In this document: piece after piece, positions 1 through 11,269 of the stretch
Layout: each line of letters opens with the position of its first letter
Numbering within the stretch: the stretch's first letter is position 1
From: Ursus arctos
Taxonomy: Eukaryota > Chordata > Mammalia > Carnivora > Ursidae
Length of the DNA stretch: 64,000 nucleotides
Direction: 5' to 3'
NCBI RefSeq assembly: GCF_023065955.2
Contig: NW_026622786.1
Coordinates: 44,750,938-44,814,937, forward strand
Translations under genes and position numbers: made by a program
The notes under the pieces: model-generated
Told to the model about the DNA's origin: nothing
What the model saw: only the letters and a program-made list of their open reading frames with translations
The model's database searches: none

Positions 1-210
1 CTAATCAGCTGACCCTAAAATAAAATGGGGGGAGCCTCTAGAATGTGGAAAAGATCCTTCCTAAGAGTCTCCAGAAGGAATGTAGCCCTGATGACACCTT
101 GAATTTAGCGAGACCCGTTTTGAACTTCCGACCTCTAGAAGTGTAAGACAATAAATTCGCGTTAAGCTACTAATGTGTGGCACTTGGGTACAGCAGCAAT
201 AATGAACTAA
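1..210 (+). repeat. MaLR-type LTR, 3' part (MLT1-like)
   Basis: The segment reads through typical 3' LTR landmarks of the MLT1 group: a 'gacaccttgaattta' stretch, 'cttccgacctctagaa', 'gtgtaagacaataaatt' and an ending near 'ggtacagcagcaataatg'. The element is cut by the window start. The family name is from memory of the consensus; divergence is high, as expected of a pre-carnivore insertion. Confidence 0.6.
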
Positions 211-724
211 GCTTCATTAATTCAGATGGGCAGAGTCACAATTTGATCTAAATAAAACCGGTTGTGTCAAAATTATTCTTTATGTTCTCTCCGAACAAGT
301 TTGCTAGGAAAATTTGTATCATAGGGCAGATTGCAGAAATACATATTAGAGAATAAGATAATTTATAGATTTCAAAATATTGTTTTTAATGCTAATGATA
401 TGGCTAATTACAAATGGAAGTTACGTATTTGTTAATTTTGCCTGTAAGTATTTTCACTTAAAATTTTTCTATTTCTGTATTGGGGAATTTACGGAATTAC
501 ATTTTTATGTGAATATTTCAAGATTCTTATTTTCCTGTCATCATATTTAGCATCCTGGTCCCCACCTTAGCAAGCCCTGGTGAGTGAAACCCTGGTGAGT
601 GGTGTTTCACTGTGCTTTGGCAAATATTTTCAGGAACAAACTTTAGGTTATGTGATCTTTAGCAAGTGACTTAAACTAAGGCTTGTTTTCCTTACCCACA
701 AAACGAAGACAATTACTCCTTCTG

Positions 725-2500
725 TTATGGCTTGTGTCCTCCTTAGATTCACGTGTAGCAACCACAATCCCCAGTGCAATGATATTTGGAGCTGGTGCTT
801 TTGGGAGATGGGTCATGAGGATGGAACCCTCATGATGGGGTTAGTGCCCTTATAAGAAGAGACGAAAGAGAGCTTGCCTTTCTGTCTGCTCTGTGCCACG
901 TGGGGATACAAAGAGAAGATGGCTGTTCATCAACCAGGAAGAGGGCCTCACCAAGAGCCTGACTGTGCTGGCACGTTGACCTCAGACTTCCAGTCCCCAG
1001 GACTGTGAGAAATACATTTGTTTTTCAAGCCACCCAGTCCATTTTGTGACAGAGCCTGAACAGAGTAAGATGGAAATTGGTTCTAAGAAGTGGAATGCTG
1101 CTGTAACAAACACCTAAAAATGCGGAAGCAGGTTTGGAGCTGGTAATGGGGTAGTAACTGGAAAACTTCTGAGGGGCAAAAGGTTTTTTTCCAGCTTTAT
1201 TGAGCTATAATTGACATATAACCTTGTGTAAGTTTAAGGTATACAATGTGATGATTTGATATATGTTTATATTACAAAACAATTACCACAAAAGTTTCCT
1301 TAACACATTCAAAACCTCACATAATTGTTTTTTTAAAGATCTAATTTCCTATCAACTTCCAAGTATATAATACAACATTGTTAACTATAGTCACCATGCT
1401 GTACATAAGATCCCCAGAACTTATTCATCTTGTAACTGGAAATTTGTACCCTCTCACCAACATCTCTTCATTCCTTCCACCTTCAATCCCTGGCAACCAT
1501 CATTCAGTATTTCTATTAGTTCATTAAAAAAAAATGCACATACAAGTGAGATTGCACAGTATTTGTCTTTCTCTGGCTTATTTAACTTAGTATAATGCCC
1601 TGAGATTTATCCATGTTATTGCAAATGGCAGGATTTCCTTTCTTTAGTGCTGAGTAATATTCCATTGTATATATATTCACAACATTTTCTTTATCCATTT
1701 ATCCACTGATGGACACTTACATTGTTTCCATGACTTGGCTATTATGAATAATGCTGCAGTGAATATGGGGGTACAGATATCTCTTTTGGATGTATTTCCA
1801 GAAGTGGGAATGCTGGATCCTATGGGAATTCTATTTTTAATTTTTTGAGAAACCTCCACACTGTTTTCCATAGTGGTTGTACCAATTTACACTCCCACCA
1901 GTAGTGCACAAGGGTTCCCTCGTCTTCACATTCTCACCAATACTTACCTCTTATCTTTTTGAGAACAGCCATGTTAATGATGTGAGGTGGTATCTCGTTG
2001 TGGTTTTGATTTCCATTTTCCTAATGATTAGTTGAATATTCCTTCTCATACCTGTTGGCCATTTATGGGTTTTTTTGGAAAACAGATGTCTATTCAGGTC
2101 TTCTGCTCATTTTTATTTGGATTATTGTTATTGTCATTCGTGTTTGCTATTGAGTTGTATGAGCTCCTTATATGTTTTGGATATTAACCCCATATCAGAC
2201 ATATGGTTTGCAAATATTTTCTTGTGAAGGGACTTTCCTGTGATTCTGGTGAGAGCTCAAAAAGAAAAGGGAGCTGGAGAGAAAGCTTCCTTCTTCTTAG
2301 AGAACACATAAATAATCCTGTACAGATGTTGGTAGAAATATGGATGGTAAAGGCCATTCTGATGAAGTGTGAGGTGGAAATGAGAAACATGTTATTGGAA
2401 ACTGGGGGAAAAGTGATCCTTGTTATGAAGTGGCAAAGACCTTGGCCACATTGTGTTCATGTCCTAGTGTTTTGTGGAAGGTAGAGGTGTGGTTAGTCAC
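725..2500 (+). mobile_element. MaLR LTR and internal remnant, split by L1
   Basis: The LTR-like part (about 725-1070) contains 'ttagtgcccttataagaag', 'actgtgagaaata' and 'aagccacccagtc', landmarks of MaLR LTRs. It continues into internal sequence ('gctgctgtaacaaacacct', to about 1190). After an antisense L1 the internal sequence resumes at about 2228 and runs to about 2500 ('gaaacatgttattggaaac', 'ctagtgttttgtggaagg'). No open retroviral gene survives. The order implies that the L1 inserted into an older MaLR element. The family is from memory; exact ends are approximate. Confidence 0.6.
1190..2226 (-). mobile_element. 5'-truncated L1 (old L1M type), antisense
   Basis: On the minus strand this is the end of L1 ORF2 followed by the 3' UTR. 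A minus-strand frame at 1677-1871 encodes a decayed ORF2 C-terminus, with KCPSVDKWIKKM near its end. Characteristic plus-strand text includes 'tattccattgtatatatat', 'gttgtatgagctccttat' and 'ttgactatagtcaccatgc'-like sequence in the UTR. The 5' truncation is near 2226, and a short T-run at 1192-1198 marks the former poly(A) end. It is not intact or mobile, and it interrupts the MaLR element around it. Confidence 0.85.
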
Positions 2501-2975
2501 TGGATCCCAGTTACGGAGTCAACGACAGTGAAGCCAGGACTGAACTAGAGCTGGAGTCTTAACCACTACATCTGTGTCTCCCACCAAGGGTGGTGACAGG
2601 CAGTGCTAGGAAGGGAGGTAGGTTCAAGAGGGCTGAAGCCAGAAGGAATTCTTTGACCACTGTGATCATGAATAAGGTGTTACCTTAGTCAGGCTTTTCT
2701 ATGACCGACTCACATTAAATGATAATCTTGTTTTAGAGCTTTTCCATTTGAGTAAGATGGAAGAGCTGTAATAGCTTTCATTCCAGGGGCCTAAAAGAAA
2801 TCAAATAAGACTATGTGTGTGGAGGCACTTTGTAATCTGCTAATGGGTTGGGGATATTATGCTTCTTGCCCAGCTTAGGACACAGTATCTGACATGGAGA
2901 CACTTAAACACTCATTACCTATTTGTGAATGAATCAGCCTGTGACACAGGGAGAAATGAAGTAAGCCCATGTATT

Positions 2976-2981
2976 CACACA

Positions 2982-3026
<45 letters not shown>
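2976..3026. repeat. (CA)n microsatellite
   Basis: About 51 bases of CA repeat with one interruption (CATACA) at 2986-2990. It is likely to vary in length between individuals. The apparent His/Thr or Cys/Val open frames across it are artefacts of the repeat. Confidence 0.97.
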
Positions 3027-3028
<2 letters not shown>

Positions 3029-4159
3029 TATGTACACACATACTCCCTCCACTACGTTGGGAACTCTGTGGGTACAGTGTCTGTGTCATCTCTAAATCCC
3101 CCGGATCTTTTGGAATGCCCTGAAAATAGTCAGTGCTCAATAAATGCTTGTGATTAGTAATATTATAGTGCTTGTCTTTTCAGATGGCGTTTTTATGGGA
3201 TAGATTCTCTTTGGGGACAGATGGAGGGATTGATAGGAATCACTGACTTTATTACTTCCGAGCCCATTTATATATTCTACACAGTGGGAGGCAGGGGTTC
3301 GAGGGTTCAGTGTTGAAGGACTGCAGCTGGAAAGGCAGCACTCCCAGTGACTCAGCAGCCTGCTCCTCTAATCCCTAGGAATGTGGGGGTGTATCATAGT
3401 GGAGGAAACAGGACCCATCATAGAGACAGGGTTGCTTGGTTTCCTGGGGGACTGTCTTCTGGGGTGCATTGAGCCAGCTAGTGGGTTGTTCTCCACCCAG
3501 TGACCAGAGGGTGGGTGAGTAGTCTTGTCCATCAGATAGAGAAGCCAGTGAGTTGGGCTTGTCTTGGCATTTAGCTGTGGGACTTGGTGTGAACAGCATG
3601 GCCTTTGAATGATACAGTCACAGCGGCCTGGTAATTGCTGGGATCAGCGCAGTTGTTGATCCTACGGACCACAGCAGGGGAGGATCATGGGACTGGGTCC
3701 CACAGCCAGAAGTCCAGCTTTGACCGGAGATGCGGAGAGTGACTTACAAAGGGAGTGGAGTGCTGCAGGTGCAACGCGATCAACAACACAATCACCGAGT
3801 TCAGGCGAGGTGACCTCATCTGGCCCAGGGCTCTGCTGAACGCAAGAGAGAAAGGAAAAGGGTATGCGTGTTGGGGGAACAGTGGCAGTGAATGAAGAGG
3901 ACAAAGGCAGAAACATCAGAAAAGCTCTACTCATCTAAATTTGTGGCCAGGTCAGTAAAGCTCTTGTCATTGGGCAAGTGCGAAGGGAGGCTACAAACCC
4001 AAACCAAGCACACAGGAAGAGGAGCAGAGCAGAGAGGGTCAGAGCGACCACGGCTGTGGCTGACACACAGGACGACTACCATCTCCCTGCGGAGGAGGCT
4101 TCGTGGTCAGAACGAGGGTGACATTTGTATGTATACAATAGACACGTTTGCACTGACTG

Positions 4160-4525
4160 CTAACGTACTCCCATCAGGCTCCTATAACACAGCAGCATAG
4201 ACTGGGTGGCTTAAACAACAGAAATTTCTGTCCCACAGTTCTGGAGGCTGGGAAGTCCAAGACCAAGGTGCCGGCAGATTCAGCGTCTTGTGAGAGCAGC
4301 TTTCTGGTTCATACATGGCTACTGTCTTGCTGTATACTCCTATGGGGAAAGAGTCCAGGAAGCTCTCTGGGGTTTCTTTTATAAGGGACTGATCTCATTC
4401 ATGAGGGCTGCACCCTCTGACCGTATCACCTCCCGAAGCCCCCACCTCCTCATACCATCACATGGGGGTTAGGATTTTAACATACGAATTTTAGGGGGAA
4501 ACAAACATTAAGTCCCTAACAACTG
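4160..4525 (-). mobile_element. Solitary MaLR-type LTR, antisense
   Basis: The plus strand shows the reverse complement of the same LTR group seen at 725-1070: 'gggtggcttaaacaacag', 'cacagttctggaggctggg', 'cttttataagggactgatc' and 'cacctcctcataccatcac'. No adjoining internal sequence is seen, so a solitary LTR is likely. It is about 3.1 kb from the related piece and inverted relative to it. Confidence 0.6.
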
Positions 4526-5978
4526 TTTTACAAAATCTGTATACAATTTACTCCAGTGCAATTTCTTGTTATGAAATAGTTTGTTAATCTAAAGTTTCAG
4601 TTTAAAAAAAAAGTTAGGCACTGCTGAAAAAGAAATGACTGACCCCGGATGGACCCAACCAGTTATTTTTTAGCTTTTCTGCCGAGGCCAGGTTATGATT
4701 GTCATGGAAAGAGTTGCTTCACAAATAGCATCCCAACCAGGGACTTTCAATCTTTCCTAAACACGGAAAGGTGGGAAAGCTGATGTGTGCAAAGTTCTCA
4801 ACTCCACTGGACCTTTTGGTAAGACAGGAAGTACATCATGGACCCATACTCATTTAGTACGAGCCTGAGGCAGCAGAATTAGGACGAGGTGGTGCCAAAG
4901 CTGCCTAAGCATTATTCTTAGGACCTAAATATTGAAAAAGTTTCAAATTCTGAATTGAAAGAAGGGGATTATTTTCAGCCAGTAGGGAAGTTAAAATTTA
5001 TGTTATCCTAACTTTTTGACCCTATTTCATTTAATCAGGGTTTTAGCACTCACAGCTATTCCAAAACTATTGATTTTTTTTAAAAACTTGAGCCTGAAAA
5101 ACAGACAAAAGATTATATATGATATCTGTCTAATGATTTATCTTAAGAATCTGTGAGCTGTGGAATCATGATTGTTAGGACCGAGAGACACCTGTTCACC
5201 TTTCTGAAATGAGTTGCTGGAAAGATATTCTGAGATTCAGAAAGGGTAAAGGATACAGTGTTGACCTTTTGGAGACAGGAAACCTTTGATGAACTATAGG
5301 ACACCAAGACAGTTCATTTAAAAGATGGTTTCAAAGCATTATCTGGGGCTGGTTTCGTATGTGCATTACTGAAGCCCTCGGGTTGTCTTTTTACATAAAC
5401 CCAGTGAAATAATGGCTCCTGCGTTGTTCATATGTCGGCAACCCTCATGTGGCATCTTGGCTTCTGGGTTTTGTAACTGCTTTCTGTGTCTTTTGGACAA
5501 AATTAAACTTTCCTTACCATTTGACAGCATATAACTTTCCTAAGATGGGCGTTAAGGAGAAAAGAGACAGGAAAAGGTCACCAATACCATCTCCATGTAA
5601 TTAAGGCAGCTAAATAAAATTGTCACTAATGACATTTACTTGACTGTATCATATGAGTCCCTGCTCTGGCCTGCAAGTAAGTTAAGGATCAATTGCTCGT
5701 AATATGTACAGACTGTAAATCTTTGTTGCAGGTAATAGGGTATATTTTTTTTAAGACAGCCTTATTTTAGGGCTGTGTTTAGGCTTGTGAATTCTCCCTC
5801 TTTGCTTCTTTCTCTCTACCTGTCTCGGTCTCTCTGTCTTCAACTCTCTCTATATATATACATATATATGTACCTACACTCACATTTATATATATGGATG
5901 AACATATGTGCCTACCTGTATACATACATGTAAATGTATGTGCATATGTTTTTGTAAGGTAATAATAATCAGTGGAGG

Positions 5979-6170
5979 GGCGCCTGGGTGGCTCAGTCGC
6001 TAAGTGTCTGCCTTTGGCTCAGGGCATGATCCCAGGGTCCTGGGATCGAGCCCCGCATCGGGCTCCCTGCTGCACTGGGAGCCTGCTTCTTCCTCTCCCA
6101 CTCCCCCTGCTTGTGTTCCCTCTCCCGCTGGCTGTCTCTCTGTCAAATAAATAAATAAAATCTTAAAAAA
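5979..6170 (+). mobile_element. SINEC-type tRNA-derived SINE with 18-bp TSD
   Basis: The element starts GGCGCCTGGGTGGCTCAGTC, carries the tRNA-like A-box and B-box region and a C/T-rich body, and ends AAATAAATAAATAAAATC plus A-tail. The direct repeat aataataatcagtggagg flanks it exactly at 5961-5978 and 6171-6188. The perfect 18-bp duplication suggests a comparatively recent insertion. Confidence 0.97.
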
Positions 6171-7207
6171 AATAATAATCAGTGGAGGAGAAGTTAAAAG
6201 TTAGAAAAAATAGCTTCAAACTTTGATTTATAGGCTCAGATTGACCACCTACCAAGGTATAAGATGTAATCAAGCAACCAATTTGTTTTCTTTTAACTCT
6301 TAAAAGACCCTAAAAATCAAAAGTAATCTATGAATTTTTGGGGGGGAGGGTGGGGAGTTCTGGATGTGGAATTCATGAAAGTGTGTGGAAGTTAAGACTT
6401 CTAAGCTGCTGAGCTTAAACTTAGAAGTTTATACCAGTAAGAATGAGTCCGAAACAAAATTGTATTTTCCCCTACTGAATACATCATTATTTGGGTACAC
6501 AATAAATAATTCCATAGGGATACTAAGAATAACACAAGCTCCTGGCCTTCTAATCTTAGGTGATATGTAAGGTCTCTCAAGGTTTTAGGGATGGGGAATG
6601 GAAGGTGACACAGAACATTCTGTTTGCACTGGGAATGTTTGCTGGGAAAAGAGATGATTGTGAATCACGGGTTGCATCCACTAGCTAACAGGTCAGAGAG
6701 AGGCCTTGGCAGTAGAGGGACTGTGCGTTGTGTCCTGAAGACACGAAAAAATATGAATCTGTTGAAGAAGTGCACGTAAGTTTGCCGCTAGAATTTAGGG
6801 TGAAACGGGAGGCCGAAGAGTCCTCTGAAGGAGCTCCAAGTTTCCTTCCCATCAGGCTTCCTCTGTGAAGACTTTCCTGACAACTGAAGTTGCTAGTCTC
6901 CTTCTCTGTGTCCCCATGAGTTTTGCATATTTCTATTGTTGGATTTTTCACACCCAGTTTAATTTTTCATGTCTGATTTCCGTACTTATCCTCAAAATAA
7001 ACAATGTCAGGACTGTCTCCCAGTTCTTATCATAAAACCTGGAAAACAGTAAGTGCTCCATACCTGTTTATTGAACACACACATGAATGACTGGCTGTCT
7101 GGAGGAGTGAATGATTAGGCACAGTTTGGGGATGAGAAAGTCAAGAATCGCCTTGGCTGTTAGGCAACACTTCATAAAACCTTGATGGTTTCATTTTTCT
7201 CTTCCAG

Positions 7208-7301
7208 ATTGCTTGCAGCATATAATAGTCTTACCGATAAACACCTGACTGGCTATTTTAACAACACAAGGATAAGGCGGCATCTCCTAAGATCAGGCCT
7301 G
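7208..7301 (+). CDS. ERICH3: ERICH3 coding exon (expected exon 2)
   Basis: The exon follows a pyrimidine-rich acceptor (tttctcttccag) and precedes the donor gtaaga. Its first base completes a glycine codon begun on the missing exon 1. Then come 31 codons (about residues 9-39), opening LLAAYNSLTD and ending RIRRHLLRSGL, and the exon ends in phase 0. It matches the N-terminus of human ERICH3, with Thr where I recall Ala in the GYFNN segment. The basic cluster RIRRHLLR suggests a helix with a nucleic-acid, membrane or partner-binding face, but no function is assigned. It is the first exon found in the window, so the acceptor cannot be tested against its upstream partner. Confidence 0.95.
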
Positions 7302-8061
7302 GTAAGATTTGGTTTACTTCCTACCTGTTTCATTAAATCCAGTAGTTCTCTCTCCCTTTTCTGGTTTCCTCTTTGAGCTAATCAGGGACATCTTCCCCCT
7401 TCCCCCCCCCATTTTAGAAAAATTACTTCTTTTCCAGACTCTGATTTATCTTTTTGAAGCTATGTTTCAAAAGATAGGAAGAGAGGTCACAATGACCACT
7501 GAGGCTACTTATATATATTGAGGGAAAACCCTAGGAGCTTCCAATGGCATATTTTACTTGTTTGTTTATTCATTCATTTATTCAACACATATTTATTGAA
7601 CACATCAAATGAGCCAGGAACTATTAGGGATTAAGCATAGAGAAGACTTTACTGTCTTCAGGAAAAAATATTATTTTTAATAATCACAGAATATGGTGTG
7701 CAAGACATGAACAGTTCAAAATTTCCCCTTGAATTTTAAAAACCTGTTTCATTTCCCGGATGGTTTATTGGTAACATTAGTGTCTTTCCTTAGCTCTAAA
7801 ACTATCATTTCCACAAGATTTCCATTCTTCTAAATGTGTTTAATGTGAAAACCTTTAAAAAATACTATAGTTGTCCATTGAAAGAATGGGCTTGGTTACA
7901 GAAAGCGTGAGTAACGATTTTAGCTGTTTACCTTCTTAAAACACAGTGGATTTCCTTAACTATTGTTGCCATGGTGTTGAAAGGATATGCATTGCGTTTC
8001 TAATTGTTGTTTATGTGCTTGGCACTCTGGTTGGTTAGATCTCAAGAGAGCTTGCTTCTTG

Positions 8062-8275
8062 TCTCCTGGGGCTTTGTTATCAGACAGACCTGGCTGAAAC
8101 CCGGCTCTGCCATTTACAAGTCATAGACTCTTGAGCAATTCAGGTACTTCACTTTCTCAGCTCCAGCGTCCTGGGTTGTAGAATGAAGACCATGATACCC
8201 AGCCCTCAGAATTGTTGTCACAATAAGAGACGTGTAATAAATGCTTGTTGCAATTATTGTGGTTACTATTAACAT
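8062..8275 (+). repeat. MIR SINE
   Basis: Core MIR text is visible: 'ggctctgccatttacaa', 'gagcaattcaggtacttcac', 'tgtagaatgaagaccatgat', 'gttgtcacaataagag' and the tail 'taataaatgcttgttg'. This is an ancient mammalian SINE, diverged throughout. Confidence 0.75.
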
Positions 8276-8329
8276 TACTTCTTTGGGTAACAATCTGTGA
8301 GCTTTATGTACAAATGGGAAGGACTTTGT

Positions 8330-8690
8330 ATTTACTCATCAACATCATTAACAAGCATTTATTGAACATTGGTTATGTGCATGACAACTCAAATACGGAA
8401 GATTTCTCTACAACGGGTGGCTCAAATACAGTTCCTGACTCAGCAGTGTTCAGCATCATTTGGGAACTTAGAAAATGCAAATTTTAGAGCCCCACCCCAG
8501 ACCTATTGAGTCAGAAGCTGTGCAGAGGGGCCCACCAATCTGTTTTTCAACTTGTTTTCTGATTCTGATGCAGGCTCAAGTTTAAGAACTTCTGCCCTGT
8601 AGGAGCTTCCAGTCTAGTTGGGGAAATCAGATCTCCCAGAGGGGAGAGGGCAATGACACCTGTTAACTGGGGAGGGGGCCACAGTACAGG
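8330..8690 (+). repeat. L2 fragment interrupted by a MER5A-like element
   Basis: L2-like text 'aagcatttattgaacattgg' (about 8340-8400) resumes as 'gtaggagcttccagtctag' (from about 8600). Between them (about 8430-8600) is a MER5A-like hAT remnant, with 'aaatgcaaattttagagcc' and 'gcccaccaatctgtttt', ending in a 'gaacttctgccctg' terminus. The MER5-like piece therefore inserted into an older L2. Boundaries are approximate. Confidence 0.5.
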
Positions 8691-9759
8691 ATGTTCTCAA
8701 CATTTTTTCTCTGTTGGAAACAAATGGCATGATATCCCATGAACAACACATTTCAAAGACTGTAACTGAGTTATTTGTGATCGGAAATATTTCTAGAACC
8801 CTACCCCTTTCTTTTTTCCATTGGAAAAAAAAAAGATACATGAAAAAAGATTGTCAGTATCCAATCACTTGTAACATAACTCTCCTTGGTCTCTGAGCTC
8901 TAATACATTGCCATGACAGTGTTATAAAACTAGTTATCAAAATTAAGAAATATGTGGGCTTGGATTAGACTTGAACGAGCAGCGCATAATTAAGCGGAAA
9001 GGAAGAAGATGACCAATCCAGGAAGGATAGCACCCTCTGTTTACAAAAGATACAGAAAAATACAACAAATATACCCTTAGGAAGGAGTAAGAGAAAAGAA
9101 AACCGAGTAAATAAAAAACAGAAACTACCACTCTTGGCATTTTCAACGATGCCAATTGAAATCAGTCTGGAATATTTTATATCTGCAGCACTGCGTAATC
9201 TGAAAAAAATCTGAATCACGACAAATTAAATTACATTCTGGATTGGAGAGTGGAATGAGAAAAAGCAGTGTGAAAATAAAGTAATGAAACCAATTATTTT
9301 TAAAACAAACTGATGAGCACCTCTGTAGCTTACATGTTTTGCCCTTCAGAGTTATTTCCTGTAAGATCATCAGTCCTGTGATTACTGCTCCTATTCATTG
9401 TTTCAAGGTAGCACCCCACTTCCTCTTTCCAAATGTGTTAAAAAAAAAAAAAAAGAAATGAAAGGAACACCTGGGTTCCATCAAGGGGACATTGTGACTC
9501 TAATGAAAACCTTGCTTTAAACATCAAGTGCACCACCTGTGTGTGTTTTCTCAATGATGGGTATATGAGACTGATTTTTTTCCTTATGAAATAGTCATTA
9601 AAAGTGAACATTTATCAACCCTAGTAGTATACTCTCTCATGCTTAGAAGACACTGCCACTCTCTTTCTGTCTCTCTGTGGCACTCTCTCTCCCCTTTTGG
9701 TAATGAACAATACATTTTCTGCTTTGTATTTCCATGTGTGTTTTATTTATTCCTGACAG

Positions 9760-9885
9760 ATCACAAGAAGTGGAAGAATACTTTCTGAAAAAGAATACAA
9801 ACTAAATATCATGAAGAGGGATCACCAAAAATATATCCGGGAATGCCTAGCTCAGGCTATTTTCCATAAGGTTCTTGATATGGAG
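9760..9885 (+). CDS. ERICH3: ERICH3 coding exon (expected exon 3)
   Basis: Exactly 42 codons, phase 0 at both ends (about residues 40-81), between acceptor attcctgacag and donor gtaaag. It opens ITRSGRILSEKEYKLN and ends IFHKVLDME. The sequence is helix-prone with alternating basic and hydrophobic residues (KRDHQKYIRECLAQ) and is very close to my recollection of the human protein. Together with the flanking exons it forms one continuous N-terminal helical segment. As a symmetric exon it could be skipped without shifting the frame. Confidence 0.97.
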
Positions 9886-11269
9886 GTAAAGTATTTACAT
9901 TTTCTTTATAATAGATATTTTCTAATATGACAATTAATAATACTTCTGTATCCAGAAGCAGAGGAATTCCTCCTGTATTTCATTAAAAAGGAATGGAACA
10001 AGGTACCCTGAGAAATACTCCACATCTCTCTAGGTAGCAAGGAGCCAAGAGACTGAAGGAAGCTTTTCTCCATTTCAGTTAGGGAAAAATATGGACATCA
10101 TTATATATTTTGTGGTATTTAATTTAACAAATGTAGATTTTTAATCCATAATGGCTACTCTAAAACATACCAGCCCTCACCATCTGTACCTCAATTTCCA
10201 TTTGCTAAAAAAAAAAAGTGACATCTGTTTAAATATCAGTAATTCCACTGCCATGAATTATTTCAGATTTGTTATTCTTTTAAGGCTCTGAAGCTGAGCC
10301 GTATGCTGAATTTCAGGGAAGAGGCATTGAAACATCTGCTGTCCCTCCTACTTTAGGCCACATTGGTCAGCATAGATTCATAAACCAAGCATCAACAACT
10401 TTTTTTTCAAGTCTGACATGGCATTTTTAGTAGGATATCTAGCTAACTTGATAAATTATTTTAGCCTTGCTCCATAGAACTTATAGTTTCAAGCATCAAC
10501 ACCATTTTAATCTCCGTGAAAAAGCATGTCACTTCTTGGCTTGGCCATACAGCAGTAAATCAGAAAACTTGGCTGGTAAAATCATTGACCTGTGAGTGTA
10601 GTAAACATTTATGAACAACTGTGGAATCGCCGGTAAACCAGTACGAAGTGCAGCGCCACTGAAAATATTTACTATTATGCTGCCATTATATTAGCAAGTG
10701 TTGTGTTGAAATAAGATGTATATGATCTGTTAACTCAGGAGTTCATTGTATGCTTTATATTATGTGCATGAATTATGTGGGATCATTGTTTATGGTCCCC
10801 AAATTCACTTGCTCATAAAAGTATTAGTTGGAATTCTGCAACTAGTGTTAAAAAAAAAAAAAACAGTAGAGTAAATTAATCTATATCTAGTTTCAAATTT
10901 ACCCAATAGGCACCAAATTTTGTATTAGGCACCAAATTTGTATTTGATCCTTCAAGTTTAGTTTTCCAAACTTTCAAGTCATTGACACATCATAACTATT
11001 AAATATGTTATTATTTAAGAGTCTTCATACATTCTTGAAGTTTGGAATAGATACCTTAGATAAGTGTTAATATGTAATATATAATTTTATATAATGTAAT
11101 ATATATAGTTATGATGTGTAATATATTAATATAATTAACAAATGGAATAGCTGTCTCTAAATTGTCACATTTGTCTCACATATAGTTTATGCCGATGATG
11201 CTGTTTACCAATGGTGTTACATTAATATTCATGTATTCGTGCTTACAAGAAACATCAATCATTAATTGT

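Larger units (their letters stand above)
1..7207 (+). other. ERICH3: Intron 1 (3' part), no exon found
   Basis: This stretch lies upstream of the first recognised coding exon. I looked for a short exon encoding the expected N-terminus (Met-Ser-His-like) followed by a GT donor and saw none, and there is no CpG-rich promoter. It is therefore taken as the end of intron 1. It contains a MaLR 3' LTR piece (1-210), a MaLR element broken by an antisense L1 (725-2500), a CA microsatellite, an inverted MaLR LTR (4160-4525) and a SINE (5979-6170). The intervals 2500-2950, 3100-4150, 4530-5950 and 6190-7200 show nothing I can name. Confidence 0.75.
7302..9759 (+). other. ERICH3: Intron 2 (2458 bp)
   Basis: GT-AG intron. 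It contains a short L2 end near 7560-7650 ('tatttattgaacacatc'), an MIR at about 8062-8275, and an L2 interrupted by a MER5A-like element (8330-8690). I recognise nothing in 8700-9740 apart from A-runs at 8824-8833 and 9440-9453. Confidence 0.85.

Noticed and set aside
1677..1871. L1 ORF2-like C-terminal peptide as a gene
   Set aside because: It is part of a truncated, decayed antisense L1 with no upstream ORF2.
1..7207. Search for ERICH3 exon 1 (start codon)
   Set aside because: No Met-Ser-His-type sequence with a GT donor in the right phase, and no CpG-rich promoter was found. The exon is presumed upstream of the window.
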